A stretch of DNA of 64,000 nucleotides from Polyangiaceae bacterium (GTDB lineage: Bacteria; Myxococcota_A; Polyangia; Polyangiales; Polyangiaceae). A program made the position numbers and the translations under genes. The notes beneath the pieces are model-generated. The model was not told the origin of the DNA and made no database searches. It saw nothing but the letters and a program-made list of their open reading frames with translations. The stretch covers positions 310,001 through 374,000 of the forward strand of contig JAICTZ010000002.1 in the NCBI GenBank assembly GCA_025936115.1. Reading direction: 5' to 3'. Shown piece by piece: positions 1 to 10,883 of this stretch. The number at the start of each line of letters is the position of its first letter. Positions within the stretch are counted from its first letter, which is position 1.

Positions 1-1926
1 CACGGCCCAACCTTGCGGATGATTGAAGATGCCGCCGTTTTCCTTGATGCCCTTGTTGTAGACGACGCCGACCATCACGTCGCGGGAGGTCTTTTCGAAG
101 GGAGGCGCGCTCAGCATCAAGCCGTACGGCGTCGCGAGATAGTCCTTCATCGACTTCATCGCGAGGCGCGCTTGCTCGGGCGTTGCCGCGCCGCTGATCA
201 CGGCCCACACCTGGGTGTTGATGTAGACCTTGCCCTCTTCCATCTTCTTCGTGCCGAAGACGGTGCCGTCCTTGCCCGTGGCCCAGATGAACCACTCACC
301 GTCCCAGCACGTCTTTTGGATCGCGGTGTCGAGCGTGGTCCGGCGTTCGAGCGCCCAGCGCGCCTCGGCCGGTAGGTCGAGCCGCTCGGCGATCTCGGCG
401 TAAACACCGAGGCCGTAGCGCACCTGGAACGCCACCATGACGCTCTCGCCCGTGTAGCCGAGCTGACAGCAGTCGTTCCAATCCGCGGCGAGGCCGGAGG
501 GCAAACCGTTACGGCCCGTGCGCTCCAGGTTGAACTCGAGCGCGCGGCGCAGGTGCCCGAGCACGGTCGCTTCGCCGCGATCGGCGTAGGGGAGCACCTT
601 CTTGTAGAAGTCGATTTCGCCGGTTTCGGCGACGTAGGTCGGCACGGCGTTGAACAGCCAGAGCGCGTCGTCGCTGCGGAAGTGCTCCTTGGGCGGCGTC
701 TCTTCGTGGCCAGGGCGGTGTGAGAACGGTTTCACGAGCGGCATGGCGCCGCCGCACTCGACCTGGCCCGTGAGCATGAGCTCGAGCCGTTCGCGCATCT
801 TGTCCTTGAGGAGCGGCGTCACGCCGAGGAAGTCCTGCACGGTGTCGCGGTAGCCGAGGCCGTCGCGTTCGCCGTTGTAGATGAGCGAAGCCGCGCGCGA
901 CCACGCGTACGTGACGAGCGCGTTGTAGGCGTTCCAGACATTGACCATCGAGTCGAACTCGTGGTCGGGCGTCTTCACCTTCACGCCGCCGAGCAGCGAG
1001 TGCCACGACTGCTTGACCGCCTGGAGCTCCTTTTCGCAGCGTTCCGGGTTCCCGAACTCGGCGATGGTCTTCTTCCCGTGCGAAGCAGGCGTACCGAGCC
1101 CGAGCAGCACGATGAGCTCGCGCGTCTCGCCAGGCGCGAGATCGAGATCCACCTGCTGCACGCCGACGACATTTTCGCCTTCGGTCTTGAAGCCCGTGAG
1201 CTTGCCGGTCTTGAGCGCTTCCGGCTCCTTGTAACTGCCGTAAAAACCCAGGAAATTGTCGCGTAGCGTCTCGATGGCCGTCACGGGCGCGCCCGTGATC
1301 TTCATCCAGTAGCGGCCCGGATCGCCGAGCTTGTCGAAGTCGAACGGCTCGTACGGGTGCGAGGCGACCGTGAGCATGTCGTCCTGCCAGTCCGCCTTGC
1401 AGGCGAAGAGCGAGTACTGGAGGTTCACGAGGTCGTTGTAGAGGTGGCCGACGCTCGTGAACTCGCAATAGGTGTAGACGGAGATCTGCCGCTTGGTCGG
1501 GGATTTATTGGTGACCTTGAGCCGCCAATATTCGAAAACCTGGCCGAGCGGGACGAAGTAGGTGGCTTCGGTCTCGATGCCCTCGTACTTCGAGGTGATG
1601 ACGGTGTACGCGGTGCCGTGGCGGCAGACCGACTCGTACTTGTCGAGCGGCTTGCCGACGGGCTGCCAGCTGCCGCTCCAGTAGTCGCCGTTCGAGCGAT
1701 CGCGCAGGTAGAAGTAGCGGCCGGGTTGATCGAGGGGCACGGAGTTGCCGCGGAGCCGAAGAAAGCGCTGGTTTGCCGCGCTGCGGTAGAAGCTGTAGCC
1801 GCCGGCGTGGTTCGTGATGATCGCGCCGTATTCGGTGCTGCCGAGGTAGTTCGACCAGGGCCGGGGCGTGTCGGGGCGAGTGATCACGTACTCACGCGCT
1901 TCATCGTCGAAATGCCCATACTTCAT
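1..1926 (-). CDS. GH94 family glycoside phosphorylase (cellobiose/chitobiose phosphorylase-like), 3' end cut by window edge
   Basis: The 642 residues present resemble GH94 cytoplasmic phosphorylases, which split beta-linked glucose or GlcNAc disaccharides with inorganic phosphate to give a sugar 1-phosphate. The N-terminus (MKYGHFDDEAREYVITRP, then GGYSFYRSA) is typical of cellobiose phosphorylase. A DWND motif at residues 482-485 carries the family's catalytic aspartate. The ATG at 1926 is chosen because an AGGAG lies 9 bases upstream. The family is about 800 residues long, so roughly 150 residues lie beyond position 1. The exact substrate cannot be read from the sequence; cellobiose would fit a polysaccharide-degrading organism. 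Confidence 0.88.
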   Translation of the reverse strand, partial: MKYGHFDDEAREYVITRPDTPRPWSNYLGSTEYGAIITNHAGGYSFYRSAANQRFLRLRGNSVPLDQPGRYFYLRDRSNGDYWSGSWQPVGKPLDKYESVCRHGTAYTVITSKYEGIETEATYFVPLGQVFEYWRLKVTNKSPTKRQISVYTYCEFTSVGHLYNDLVNLQYSLFACKADWQDDMLTVASHPYEPFDFDKLGDPGRYWMKITGAPVTAIETLRDNFLGFYGSYKEPEALKTGKLTGFKTEGENVVGVQQVDLDLAPGETRELIVLLGLGTPASHGKKTIAEFGNPERCEKELQAVKQSWHSLLGGVKVKTPDHEFDSMVNVWNAYNALVTYAWSRAASLIYNGERDGLGYRDTVQDFLGVTPLLKDKMRERLELMLTGQVECGGAMPLVKPFSHRPGHEETPPKEHFRSDDALWLFNAVPTYVAETGEIDFYKKVLPYADRGEATVLGHLRRALEFNLERTGRNGLPSGLAADWNDCCQLGYTGESVMVAFQVRYGLGVYAEIAERLDLPAEARWALERRTTLDTAIQKTCWDGEWFIWATGKDGTVFGTKKMEEGKVYINTQVWAVISGAATPEQARLAMKSMKDYLATPYGLMLSAPPFEKTSRDVMVGVVYNKGIKENGGIFNHPQGWAV

Positions 1927-2082
1927 CGGCTCAAACTCCTACGCACCCGACCGGGGGATAAAGGGGGCGTATTTATCCCTGGCGCTAGCGAATTTGCAAA
2001 TGCCGCCCCTAGAACGGCCGCGGACACCCTTGCGACGCGACGCGTCTACGCGCGCGGATCCGCACCGTCGAAGGAGACGCGC

Positions 2083-3303
2083 TCAAGGCTCCCGATAAAA
2101 CCGGGGCACGCGGCGCGACACGTTGGTCATCACTTCCCAGGGGATCGTGTGCAGCTCGGCCGCCATTTCCGAGACGGAAATGGTGTCTTCCCCGAGCGGG
2201 CCCTTCTGAGTTCCGAGCACGCAGCATTCGTCGCCGAGCCGCACGCCCTCGACATCCGTCACGTCGAGCATCGTCATGTCCATGCTCACCGCGCCGGCGA
2301 TGGGGGCGCGCTTGCCGCGGACCAGCAGAGCGCCCTGGTTCGACAAGGCGCGGACCAAGCCGTCCGCGTAGCCGATGGGAACCGTTGCGATGCGGGTCGG
2401 GCGGCGCGCCACCCAAGTGCCGCCGTACCCCGCCGTCGCACCGACGGGCAGCTCGCGCAGCGCGACGATCTCCGTGCGGACGCGCATGACGGGCCGGAGC
2501 TCGCGGCAGAGTCCGGCCTTGGGCTCGACGCCGAACAGCGCGATACCCGGTCGCACCAGATCGAGCCAGGCGCGCTCCGATCGCAGCACCGCTGCGCTGT
2601 TGGCCGCATGGCGTAACGCGGGCACGATGCCGAGCCGCGCAAGCACGGCCGTGGCCTCGTCGAAACGGTCGAGCTGGGCCTCGATCGACGGGGTTTCCCC
2701 GGCGTCCGCGCAGGCAAAGTGCGTCATGAGGCCTTCGAGCTTCACCTCGGGATGCCGGGTGAGCGCTTCGGCGAGACGCGGCAGCTCCGCGTGCGACATG
2801 CCGAGCCGGCTCATGCCCGTATCGATCTTGACGTGGGCGCGCATCGGCTCCGCTCCCGAGAAGCGCACCTCGTCGGCGAGCAGCTCGACTTGCCCCGGAT
2901 CGTGCAACACCGGCGTGAGGTCGTGTCTGAGGAGCTCACCCCAGGCGCGGCCGTAATAGCCCCCGGTGACGAGAATGGGCAGTTTGATGCCGGCGTCGCG
3001 GAGCTCGATGCCTTCTTCGAGCAGGGCGACGCACATGCCCTGCGCACCGGCGCGTTCGAGCGTGCGCGCGACGGCTTTCGCGCCGTGTCCGTAGCCGTCC
3101 GCTTTGAGCACGGCCCATACGGGGCGCCCCCCGGCGGCACGCTGCATGACGCGCAGATTGTGGCGGAGGTTCGCGAGGTTCACCTCGGCGCGCGTCGGAC
3201 GCACGGCGTCGGCCGGCACGGCGCGTTGCGGCCGCAAGACGCGGGGCAGCGGTGTCGCGAGGGCGGGGGCGATAGCGCTGAGTGCCGGGTTCCGCGAGGT
3301 CAT
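2083..3303 (-). CDS. alr: alanine racemase
   Basis: This 406-residue PLP enzyme interconverts L- and D-alanine for peptidoglycan. The PLP lysine lies in AVLKADGYGHG near the N-terminus and the barrel continues through MTHFACAD and HAANSAA. The C-terminal domain has the catalytic tyrosine region GATAGYGGTW and the SMDMTMLDV motif. The ATG at 3303 is chosen over an upstream in-frame start at 3399 because a GGAAG precedes it and the extra upstream residues have no homology look. A tail of about 35 residues before the catalytic domain is Ala/Pro-rich. It is transcribed alone, convergent with nothing and upstream of the GH94 gene on the same strand (156-bp gap). Confidence 0.95.
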   Translation of the reverse strand: MTSRNPALSAIAPALATPLPRVLRPQRAVPADAVRPTRAEVNLANLRHNLRVMQRAAGGRPVWAVLKADGYGHGAKAVARTLERAGAQGMCVALLEEGIELRDAGIKLPILVTGGYYGRAWGELLRHDLTPVLHDPGQVELLADEVRFSGAEPMRAHVKIDTGMSRLGMSHAELPRLAEALTRHPEVKLEGLMTHFACADAGETPSIEAQLDRFDEATAVLARLGIVPALRHAANSAAVLRSERAWLDLVRPGIALFGVEPKAGLCRELRPVMRVRTEIVALRELPVGATAGYGGTWVARRPTRIATVPIGYADGLVRALSNQGALLVRGKRAPIAGAVSMDMTMLDVTDVEGVRLGDECCVLGTQKGPLGEDTISVSEMAAELHTIPWEVMTNVSRRVPRFYREP

Positions 3304-3500
3304 GCAGGACTTCCTTCGGTACTGCCGCTCGGTGCGGCGCGTCAACAAATTGGGGCTAAAGCAAGCGGCGTGCGCGGCACTAGCCCGCGAACATTCCATC
3401 AGTTTCGCGCAGATCGGCTCGCTCAGCCGCGGGCTCGGACGCTACGTGTGTCCTGCGAGCCAACTCTTGCGGGTGAACGCCCACGGCCCGTCAAAGCAGC

Positions 3501-4103
3501 TCAGTCGAAGCAGCTTCGCATGCACTTCGAGTACGCGGACTTGCACTTTGAGCATCCACTCGTTCCCGTGGCTTCGCAGCTTTCGTCGCAGCTACGCCAG
3601 CTGGCCTGGCAGCGCTTGGTACAGCTCGAGCCGGGGGGCGCGTCGGGGTCGCCGGCCTTGCCGTCGGTGGTCTTGGCCTGGCGTTCGTTCGGCGCGCCGG
3701 CGTCGGACGTCGCGTCGGGCTCGGCATCTTGCACGGGCTTTGCTACCGGCGGAGGCGGGGCGTGCACGCTCGTGGGTTGCGGGACCACGAGATAGAACTG
3801 CCGCGGCTCCGGCGCGCGATCGGCACCGAGCGCGAGGGCGGGCGGTGACGTGTCGCCGCTCTCGAGCGCGTGCAGACGTCGCTGCGCGTACTCGATGCGA
3901 TCGCGCGGTTGCCCGACGGTGTACGCCGTGATCCAGCTACGCCAGCAGGCGACGCGGTTCGGAGGCCTGACGTGAGGCTCGAGGTCGACGCGGTAGCAGT
4001 GCTCGAAACGGATCGTGCCTTCGTGCACGGTCACGAGGCTCGGACCGCAACCGGCGAGCCAGGCGAGCAAGCCCGTGAACGAGAGCTTGGACGCCGTTCC
4101 CAT
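3501..4103 (-). CDS. putative lipoprotein with Cys-rich C-terminus
   Basis: The 200-residue product starts with a lipoprotein signal ending in LLAWLAGC, so it is probably anchored in a membrane facing the periplasm. The middle is a short globular part followed by a Pro/Asp-rich linker. The last 45 residues hold eight regularly spaced cysteines (CTKRCQASWRSC, then CEATGTSGC and CSKCKSAYSKCMRSC), which suggests a disulfide-bonded or metal-binding module. I do not recognise a family. No clear ribosome site precedes the ATG. It is divergent from ribE (79 bp between starts). Confidence 0.7.
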   Translation of the reverse strand: MGTASKLSFTGLLAWLAGCGPSLVTVHEGTIRFEHCYRVDLEPHVRPPNRVACWRSWITAYTVGQPRDRIEYAQRRLHALESGDTSPPALALGADRAPEPRQFYLVVPQPTSVHAPPPPVAKPVQDAEPDATSDAGAPNERQAKTTDGKAGDPDAPPGSSCTKRCQASWRSCDESCEATGTSGCSKCKSAYSKCMRSCFD

Positions 4104-4169
4104 AGCACTCTGATCGTGCGTCCGCGTCGAGCTGGTTGCAAGCGAGGCAAACTGACGTACGGCGCGTGC

Positions 4170-4175
4170 TATACA
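4170..4175 (+). promoter_or_regulatory. candidate -10 box of ribE (possibly leaderless)
   Basis: TATACA ends 7 bases before the ribE ATG and no Shine-Dalgarno sequence is present, so the transcript may start at or next to the start codon. No FMN riboswitch fold is apparent in the 79-bp gap. Confidence 0.35.
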
Positions 4176-4182
4176 CGGGCCC

Positions 4183-4809
4183 ATGTTCACGGGCCTCGTC
4201 GCCGCCGTCGGTCGCATCGCTGCGACCGAACGTCGCGCCCTTGGCACGCGTCTCCAGATCGCCGCGGCGCTCGGCGCACTCGACATCGGCGAGTCGATTT
4301 GCGTGAGCGGCGCCTGCCTGACCGTCGTCACGCGGACGGACGACGCGTTCAGCGCGGAAGTGACGCGCGAAACACTCGAGCGAACCACGCTGGGGCGACT
4401 TTCCACGGGGGATTCCGTAAATCTCGAACGCGCTGCCGCGCTCGGCGATCGGCTGGGGGGCCACCTACTCACCGGTCACGTCGACGGCATTGCGCGCGTG
4501 ACGCGCGTGGAGCCCGCCGGTGACGCCCGCGACGTCGAGGTCGAGGTTCCGGCGGAGCTCGCGCGCTTCATCGCGGAGAAGGGCTCGATCGCTCTCGACG
4601 GTGTCTCGCTCACCGTCAACTGGGTGGAGGGCGTCCGCTTCGGCGTCATGCTCATCCCGCACACGCTCGCCGTGACGACGCTCGGCGCGCTGGCGAGCGG
4701 GCGGGAGCTGAACCTCGAGGTCGATCTCGTGGCGCGCTACGTCGCGCGGCTTCTCGACGCGGAGGGCGTGTCGCGCGTTCGGACGAGCGCCGTCGGGAAG
4801 CTCGGTTAA
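4183..4809 (+). CDS. ribE: riboflavin synthase, alpha subunit
   Basis: This 208-residue protein condenses two molecules of 6,7-dimethyl-8-ribityllumazine into riboflavin. It shows the two tandem lumazine-binding repeats of the family: MFTGLVAAVGRI with GESICVSGACLTV in the first, and HLLTGHVDGIARV with GSIALDGVSLTVNWV in the second. Length matches the family. Its stop codon overlaps the next start (TAATG), so it is translationally coupled to the ribB-like gene. ribH and a functional ribA are not in the window. Confidence 0.96.
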   Translation: MFTGLVAAVGRIAATERRALGTRLQIAAALGALDIGESICVSGACLTVVTRTDDAFSAEVTRETLERTTLGRLSTGDSVNLERAAALGDRLGGHLLTGHVDGIARVTRVEPAGDARDVEVEVPAELARFIAEKGSIALDGVSLTVNWVEGVRFGVMLIPHTLAVTTLGALASGRELNLEVDLVARYVARLLDAEGVSRVRTSAVGKLG

Positions 4810-5996
4810 TGGCCGCCGCCGCGGGTCTGACCCACGCACCGGAGCGGCTGAACGACGTGAGCGAGCGCGTCGAGCTCGCGCTCGCCGACATTCGCCGCGG
4901 AAAATTGGTGATTCTCGTCGACGACGAGGATCGCGAAAACGAGGGCGATTTGTGCATGGCGGCCGAGCTCGTCACGCCCGAGGCCATCAACTTCATGGTG
5001 CTCCAGGGCCGCGGCCTCGTCTGCCTCACGCTCACGGAGGAGCAAGTGCAGCGCCTCGATTTGCCCATGATGGGAGCTCCAGGTCGCAGCGGGCCCAAGC
5101 TCGGCACCGCCTTCACCGTCAGCATCGAGGCGAGCAGCGGCGTGACGACGGGCATCAGCGCCGCCGATCGCGCGCACACGATTCGCATCGCGTGTCACCC
5201 GAACGCGCGTCCCGATCACGTCGTCGTCCCCGGTCACGTGTTTCCGCTGCAGGCGCGGGAGGGCGGCGTGCTCGTGCGCGCCGGACAAACGGAAGGCTCG
5301 GTGGATCTCGCGCGTCTCGCCGGTCTCGCGCCGGCGGGCGTCATCTGCGAAATCATCCGCGACGACGGCACGATGGCGCGCCTGCCCGATTTGGAGGAAT
5401 TCTCCGCGCGGCACGGGCTCAAAATTCTCACGATCGCCGATCTCATCGCGTACCGTCTGCGCACCGAGCGGCTCGTGCGTCTCGTGAGCGAGCGCACCAT
5501 TACGCTCGATCGCACGCAGACGGCCTGGCGCGCCGTCCTCTTCGAATCGGTGCCGGAACGCCGGCAAATCGCGGCGCTCGTCAAAGGCAGCCTCGACCCC
5601 TCGGTCCCGACGCTCTGCCGCATGCATCGCGGCGCGCTCATCGCGGACGTGTTCAGCTCGTCGGCGGGACACGGCGGGCAGACGCTCGGCGACGCCATCG
5701 ACGCCATCGAGCGCGAAGGGTCCGGCGTCGTCGTTTACCTGTTGCCGGAGCAAGGTGAGCGCGCGGAGCTCGCCGTGCCGGCTGCGAGCGCGCCGCCCGT
5801 CTTGCCGGCGCCCGCGCCCAAAACGCCCGAACGTCCGCACGGCGGCACACTGCGCGAGTACGGCCTCGGCGCGCAGGTGCTCGGCGCGCTCGGCGTGCAC
5901 CAGATCCGGCTGCTCACGAACAACCCGCGCCGCATCGCAGCGCTTCACGGCTACGGTCTCGACCTCGTCGAGTGCGTCGCGCTCCCCGGTCAGTAG
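4809..5996 (+). CDS. ribB: DHBP synthase fused to a degenerate GTP cyclohydrolase II-like domain (RibBX type)
   Basis: Residues 10-210 are a 3,4-dihydroxy-2-butanone-4-phosphate synthase, with DDEDRENEGDL and the ISAADRAHTI region intact; this makes the four-carbon precursor of the riboflavin ring. Residues 220-395 have the GTP cyclohydrolase II fold, ending in REYGLGAQVLGALG and LLTNNPRRIAALHGYGL. The three zinc cysteines of that domain are replaced: the first by Ala276 in MHRGAL, the other two by Gly287 and Gly289 in SSSAGHGG. The catalytic loop is also altered (YLLPEQGER). The C-terminal half is therefore probably inactive, as in the known RibBX proteins, and cyclohydrolase must come from elsewhere. 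It converges on the diguanylate cyclase gene with 2 bp between. Confidence 0.9.
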   Translation: MAAAAGLTHAPERLNDVSERVELALADIRRGKLVILVDDEDRENEGDLCMAAELVTPEAINFMVLQGRGLVCLTLTEEQVQRLDLPMMGAPGRSGPKLGTAFTVSIEASSGVTTGISAADRAHTIRIACHPNARPDHVVVPGHVFPLQAREGGVLVRAGQTEGSVDLARLAGLAPAGVICEIIRDDGTMARLPDLEEFSARHGLKILTIADLIAYRLRTERLVRLVSERTITLDRTQTAWRAVLFESVPERRQIAALVKGSLDPSVPTLCRMHRGALIADVFSSSAGHGGQTLGDAIDAIEREGSGVVVYLLPEQGERAELAVPAASAPPVLPAPAPKTPERPHGGTLREYGLGAQVLGALGVHQIRLLTNNPRRIAALHGYGLDLVECVALPGQ

Positions 5997-5998
5997 CG

Positions 5999-6949
5999 TC
6001 AGCTGAGGCGCGCCGTCGCCTCTTCGTTCGAGACGCGCACCTGATTGCGCCCGCCGCGCTTGGCCTCGAGCAGCGCGGCGTCGGCGCGCGCGAGCAGATC
6101 GGGGACTTCCTGGCTCTCGTCCGACGCCCAGCTCGCCCCGCCGATCGAGATCGACAGATGCATCTCGATGTCGTCGTATTCGAACAGCGAGCGCTCGATG
6201 GCTGCGCGCAGGCGCTCGCCCGCGCGGGCCACGCCGGGACGATTGGTCTCCGGCAAGATCGCGCAAAATTCTTCTCCGCCGTAGCGGCACAAGAAATCCA
6301 TGGAACGGAGCTCGTTTTGCAGCGTGCTCGCGACCCAGCGCAACGCTTGGTCGCCGACCAAATGGCCGTGTTCGTCGTTCACGCGCTTGAAGTGGTCGAT
6401 ATCCAGCATGAGGATGCCGAGGCTCCGGCCGTAGCGGCGGCAGCGGCTGAGCTCGGCCTCGAGGTGGTGGAACATCGAACGGCGGTTGTACACGCCCGTG
6501 AGATCGTCGAACGCCGCGAGCTTGGAGAGCAGCTCTGTCTGCACCTCGAGCCGGCGCACGAGCTCGCTCGAGCGCATGAGCGCCTCCATGCGCGCGGTGA
6601 GAATCGGCATGACGATCGGTTTGGTCACGTAATCGTTCGCGCCGAGCTCGAGCCCCTCGACGATGTGTTGCGTGTCCGACAGCGCCGAGATCAAGATGAT
6701 GGGCACGCGCGCCGTCTTCGGGTCGGCGCGGAGCTCACGCACGAATTCGAAGCCGCTCACTTTCGGCATGAACACGTCGAGCAGGATCAAGTCCGGCAAC
6801 CCGGACTCGAGCTCGACCCGCGCCTCCTCCGCCGAAATCGCCGTCGCCACCTGGTAGCCGCGCCGCTCGAGGCGCTGCGCGTAGACCTCGAGGCTCACGC
6901 GACTGTCCTCCACCATCAAGACCCGGTAACGCTTTCTGTTACTCGCCAT
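5999..6949 (-). CDS. PleD-like response regulator diguanylate cyclase (REC-GGDEF)
   Basis: The 316-residue protein has a receiver domain with Asp14/Asp15 acid pocket, phosphoacceptor Asp58 (LILLDVFMP) and conserved Lys110. A GGDEF domain follows, with the active-site signature GGEEF at 224-228, as in PleD. An RxxD inhibitory site (RSMD, 215-218) lies in the standard place, so product feedback is expected. It should make c-di-GMP from two GTP when phosphorylated. The ATG at 6949 fits the REC domain best; a TTG 63 bases upstream is possible. No cognate kinase is next to it. c-di-GMP made here could act on the MshEN-bearing transferase at 13.5 kb, which is inference. Confidence 0.93.
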   Translation of the reverse strand: MASNRKRYRVLMVEDSRVSLEVYAQRLERRGYQVATAISAEEARVELESGLPDLILLDVFMPKVSGFEFVRELRADPKTARVPIILISALSDTQHIVEGLELGANDYVTKPIVMPILTARMEALMRSSELVRRLEVQTELLSKLAAFDDLTGVYNRRSMFHHLEAELSRCRRYGRSLGILMLDIDHFKRVNDEHGHLVGDQALRWVASTLQNELRSMDFLCRYGGEEFCAILPETNRPGVARAGERLRAAIERSLFEYDDIEMHLSISIGGASWASDESQEVPDLLARADAALLEAKRGGRNQVRVSNEEATARLS

Positions 6950-7077
6950 GCTGCCAAGGCCGATTTGGGGAAGGCCTTTAGAGAGGAGAGTTTCCTTTTG
7001 CGATCGAGTCAAGGGCTCGCGGTACGACGCTCTGCGCGTAGCGCTGATCGGGCGTGCGGCATGCTATGGCAGCGCGC

Positions 7078-7389
7078 ATGAAATTCGAGAACGTGACGGC
7101 CCTTGCCAAAGCCAACGTCTATTTCGACGGTAAGGTCGTGTCCCACACCGTGCTCTTCCCGGACGGCAGCAAGAAGACCCTCGGTCTCATCTACGCCGGT
7201 GAATTCCACTTCGGTACCGACGCCGCCGAGCGCATGGATATCACGGCCGGGGGCTGCCGCGTGCGGCTCGACGGCACGAGCGAGTGGCGCGACTACGGCG
7301 CGGGGACGAGCTTCCGCGTGCCCGCGAAGTCCGGCTTCGACATCACGGTGAACGCGGGTATCGCCGAGTACGTCTGTTCGTTCGAGTAG
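7078..7389 (+). CDS. ppnP: pyrimidine/purine nucleoside phosphorylase (DUF1255)
   Basis: The 103-residue cupin-like protein matches the PpnP/YaiE family, which phosphorolyses several nucleosides to base and ribose 1-phosphate. Recognisable parts are [29 protein letters not shown], and the end [18 protein letters not shown] with YVCSFE. Length is normal. There is no Shine-Dalgarno; a weak -10-like TATGGC (7065-7070) ends 7 bases before the ATG. It sits 10 bp before the FAD oxidoreductase and is probably co-transcribed with it. Confidence 0.9.
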   Translation: MKFENVTALAKANVYFDGKVVSHTVLFPDGSKKTLGLIYAGEFHFGTDAAERMDITAGGCRVRLDGTSEWRDYGAGTSFRVPAKSGFDITVNAGIAEYVCSFE

Positions 7390-7399
7390 CGAGGCGATC

Positions 7400-8506
7400 A
7401 TGCACGACGCACCGGCCTTCGACGTTGCAGTCATCGGCGGCGGCGTGGTGGGCCTCGCCGTCGCGCGCGAGCTCGCCATGGCCGGGCGCGAGGTCGTCGT
7501 GCTCGAAGCCGAGAGCGCCATCGGCACCCACACGAGCTCGCGTAACTCGGAGGTGATCCACGCCGGCATCTACTACGCACGCGGTTCGCTGAAAGCGGAG
7601 CTCTGCGTGGCGGGCAAACAGCGCTTGTACGAGTACTGCGAGCGCGAAGGCGTGCCGCACGCGCGTCTCGGCAAGCTCATCGTCGCGACGCGCGACGACG
7701 AGATCCCCGCGCTCGAGCGCATCCTCGCGCAGGCACAGGCGAACGGTGTGGACGATCTACGCTGGGTCTCCGCGCGCGAAGTGCACGAGCTCGAGCCCGA
7801 GGTCGTCGCCGTGCGCGCGCTGCTTTCGCCGTCGACGGGGATCATCGACAGCCATGGCTTGATGGCGGCGTTTCGGCGCGACGCGGTGGCTCACGGCGCG
7901 CACGTCGTCACTTCGACGCCGGTCCTCGCGGGCCGCGTCGAGGCGCACGGCTTCGCGCTCGACCTCGGCGGGCTGGAGGCATCGACCGTCGGGTGCCGCG
8001 CCGTCGTGAACGCGTCCGGTCTGCGTGCTCCATCGGTCTCACGCGCCATCGCCGGGCTCGACGCGAGCGCGATCCCGGGCGAGCACTTCGCGAAAGGGCA
8101 TTACTTCGTGCTCGCGGGCAAGGCGCCGTTTCACCGCCTCGTGTATCCGGTTCCCGTTCCGGGCGGCCTCGGCGTGCACGTCACGCTCGATCTCGCGGGC
8201 CAGGCGCGCTTCGGCCCCGACGTGAGCTGGATCGACGGCATCGATTACACCTTCGACGAGAGCCGCGCCGCCAGCTTCTACGCAGCGATCCGCACGTACT
8301 TCCCGGCGCTCACGGACGGCGCGCTCGTCCCCGGCTACACCGGCATTCGCCCGAAGCTCGGTCCGGCCGGCAGCGCGCACGATTTCGTGATTCAAGGCCC
8401 CGAAGTAACGGGAGCCCCGGGATTCGTCGGCCTGTACGGCATCGAATCACCGGGCCTCACGGCGTCGCTCGCCATCGCCGAGCGCGTGCGGGCGCTCATC
8501 GGCTAG
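7400..8506 (+). CDS. lhgO: FAD-dependent oxidoreductase, L-2-hydroxyglutarate dehydrogenase-like
   Basis: This 368-residue DAO-family flavoprotein has the N-terminal dinucleotide motif VIGGGVVGLAVARELA and the SSRNSEVIHAGIYY segment typical of L-2-hydroxyglutarate dehydrogenase. The C-terminal GIESPGLTASLAIAERV motif also fits. The expected reaction is oxidation of L-2-hydroxyglutarate to 2-oxoglutarate with electrons passed to the quinone pool. Members of the family with other alpha-hydroxy acid substrates exist, so the substrate is likely but not proven. It follows ppnP by 10 bp and converges on the 78-residue gene at 8519. Confidence 0.85.
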   Translation: MHDAPAFDVAVIGGGVVGLAVARELAMAGREVVVLEAESAIGTHTSSRNSEVIHAGIYYARGSLKAELCVAGKQRLYEYCEREGVPHARLGKLIVATRDDEIPALERILAQAQANGVDDLRWVSAREVHELEPEVVAVRALLSPSTGIIDSHGLMAAFRRDAVAHGAHVVTSTPVLAGRVEAHGFALDLGGLEASTVGCRAVVNASGLRAPSVSRAIAGLDASAIPGEHFAKGHYFVLAGKAPFHRLVYPVPVPGGLGVHVTLDLAGQARFGPDVSWIDGIDYTFDESRAASFYAAIRTYFPALTDGALVPGYTGIRPKLGPAGSAHDFVIQGPEVTGAPGFVGLYGIESPGLTASLAIAERVRALIG

Positions 8507-8518
8507 GTCGCGCGACTG

Positions 8519-8755
8519 TCAGAGCTCTAGCCGGCCGACCCAGCTCGTCTTCGCGCCCCGAATGGCCGTGCGCGCGATATCGCGCAGCAGGCGGGCGTCG
8601 ATCTTCGTCGCGCTGAGCTCGAGCCGCGGCGCGCTCTGAAACGAACCGACCAGGCTATCGTCCGAGATCCGGACGACATCGTACTTCGCGCGCGACGTGC
8701 GCACGATGCGATAGGTAACTCCCTCCACCAACACCATCCCTTTGACGGCTTGCAT
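8519..8755 (-). CDS. 78-residue orphan protein, paralogue A
   Basis: I do not recognise the family. The start at 8755 is set by GGAAGGAAGAG just upstream. The product has an N-terminal beta-rich half (VKGMVLVEGVTYRIVR, YDVVRISDD) and an Ala/Arg-rich helix before a distinctive end, GAKTSWVGRL. The gene at 13244-13480 encodes a protein of identical length with the same skeleton: VKGMV, G.TYR.VR, YDVVR..DD..VG.F, and GAKTSWVGRL. Neither has a signal peptide or cysteine pair, so both are probably cytoplasmic. This copy is divergent from the FHA/sigma54 regulator; the other precedes the priming transferase. Confidence 0.8.
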   Translation of the reverse strand: MQAVKGMVLVEGVTYRIVRTSRAKYDVVRISDDSLVGSFQSAPRLELSATKIDARLLRDIARTAIRGAKTSWVGRLEL

Positions 8756-8875
8756 TCTCTTCCTTCCACTACGGACAAGTTCTTCGACGCTGGGCGTTAA
8801 GCAACAGATGTGCCGGACACCTTGCACAGCGGGTCCGCCGGGCGCCTATAGCTAACTGTTCAGGATCGCTCCTCT

Positions 8876-8881
8876 TATAAT
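8876..8881 (+). promoter_or_regulatory. perfect TATAAT -10 box upstream of the regulator
   Basis: An exact TATAAT, striking in this GC-rich DNA, ends 9 bases before the GTG at 8891. A start of transcription there would give a leaderless or near-leaderless mRNA. I see no good -35 box. It also lies 120 bp upstream of the divergent 78-residue gene. Confidence 0.5.
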
Positions 8882-8890
8882 TATTTCCGC

Positions 8891-10876
<1,986 letters not shown>

Positions 10877-10883
10877 ACGCGCG

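Noticed and set aside
1357..2616. Long plus-strand open frame of 419 codons
   Set aside because: It lies antisense to the GH94 and alanine racemase genes, which have clear motifs. Its composition (many Arg, Ala, His) is that of a GC-rich shadow frame.
4104..4182. FMN riboswitch upstream of ribE
   Set aside because: The gap is only 79 bp and I see none of the conserved RFN element blocks.
4806..6290. Minus-strand frame of 494 codons opposite ribB
   Set aside because: It is a shadow of the ribB and cyclase region, with no recognisable motif.
8876..8890. Sigma54 -24/-12 promoter for the regulator, because TTGCAC-like strings occur nearby
   Set aside because: No GG-N10-GC pair with the right spacing was found; the repeats are spaced at 22 bp instead.
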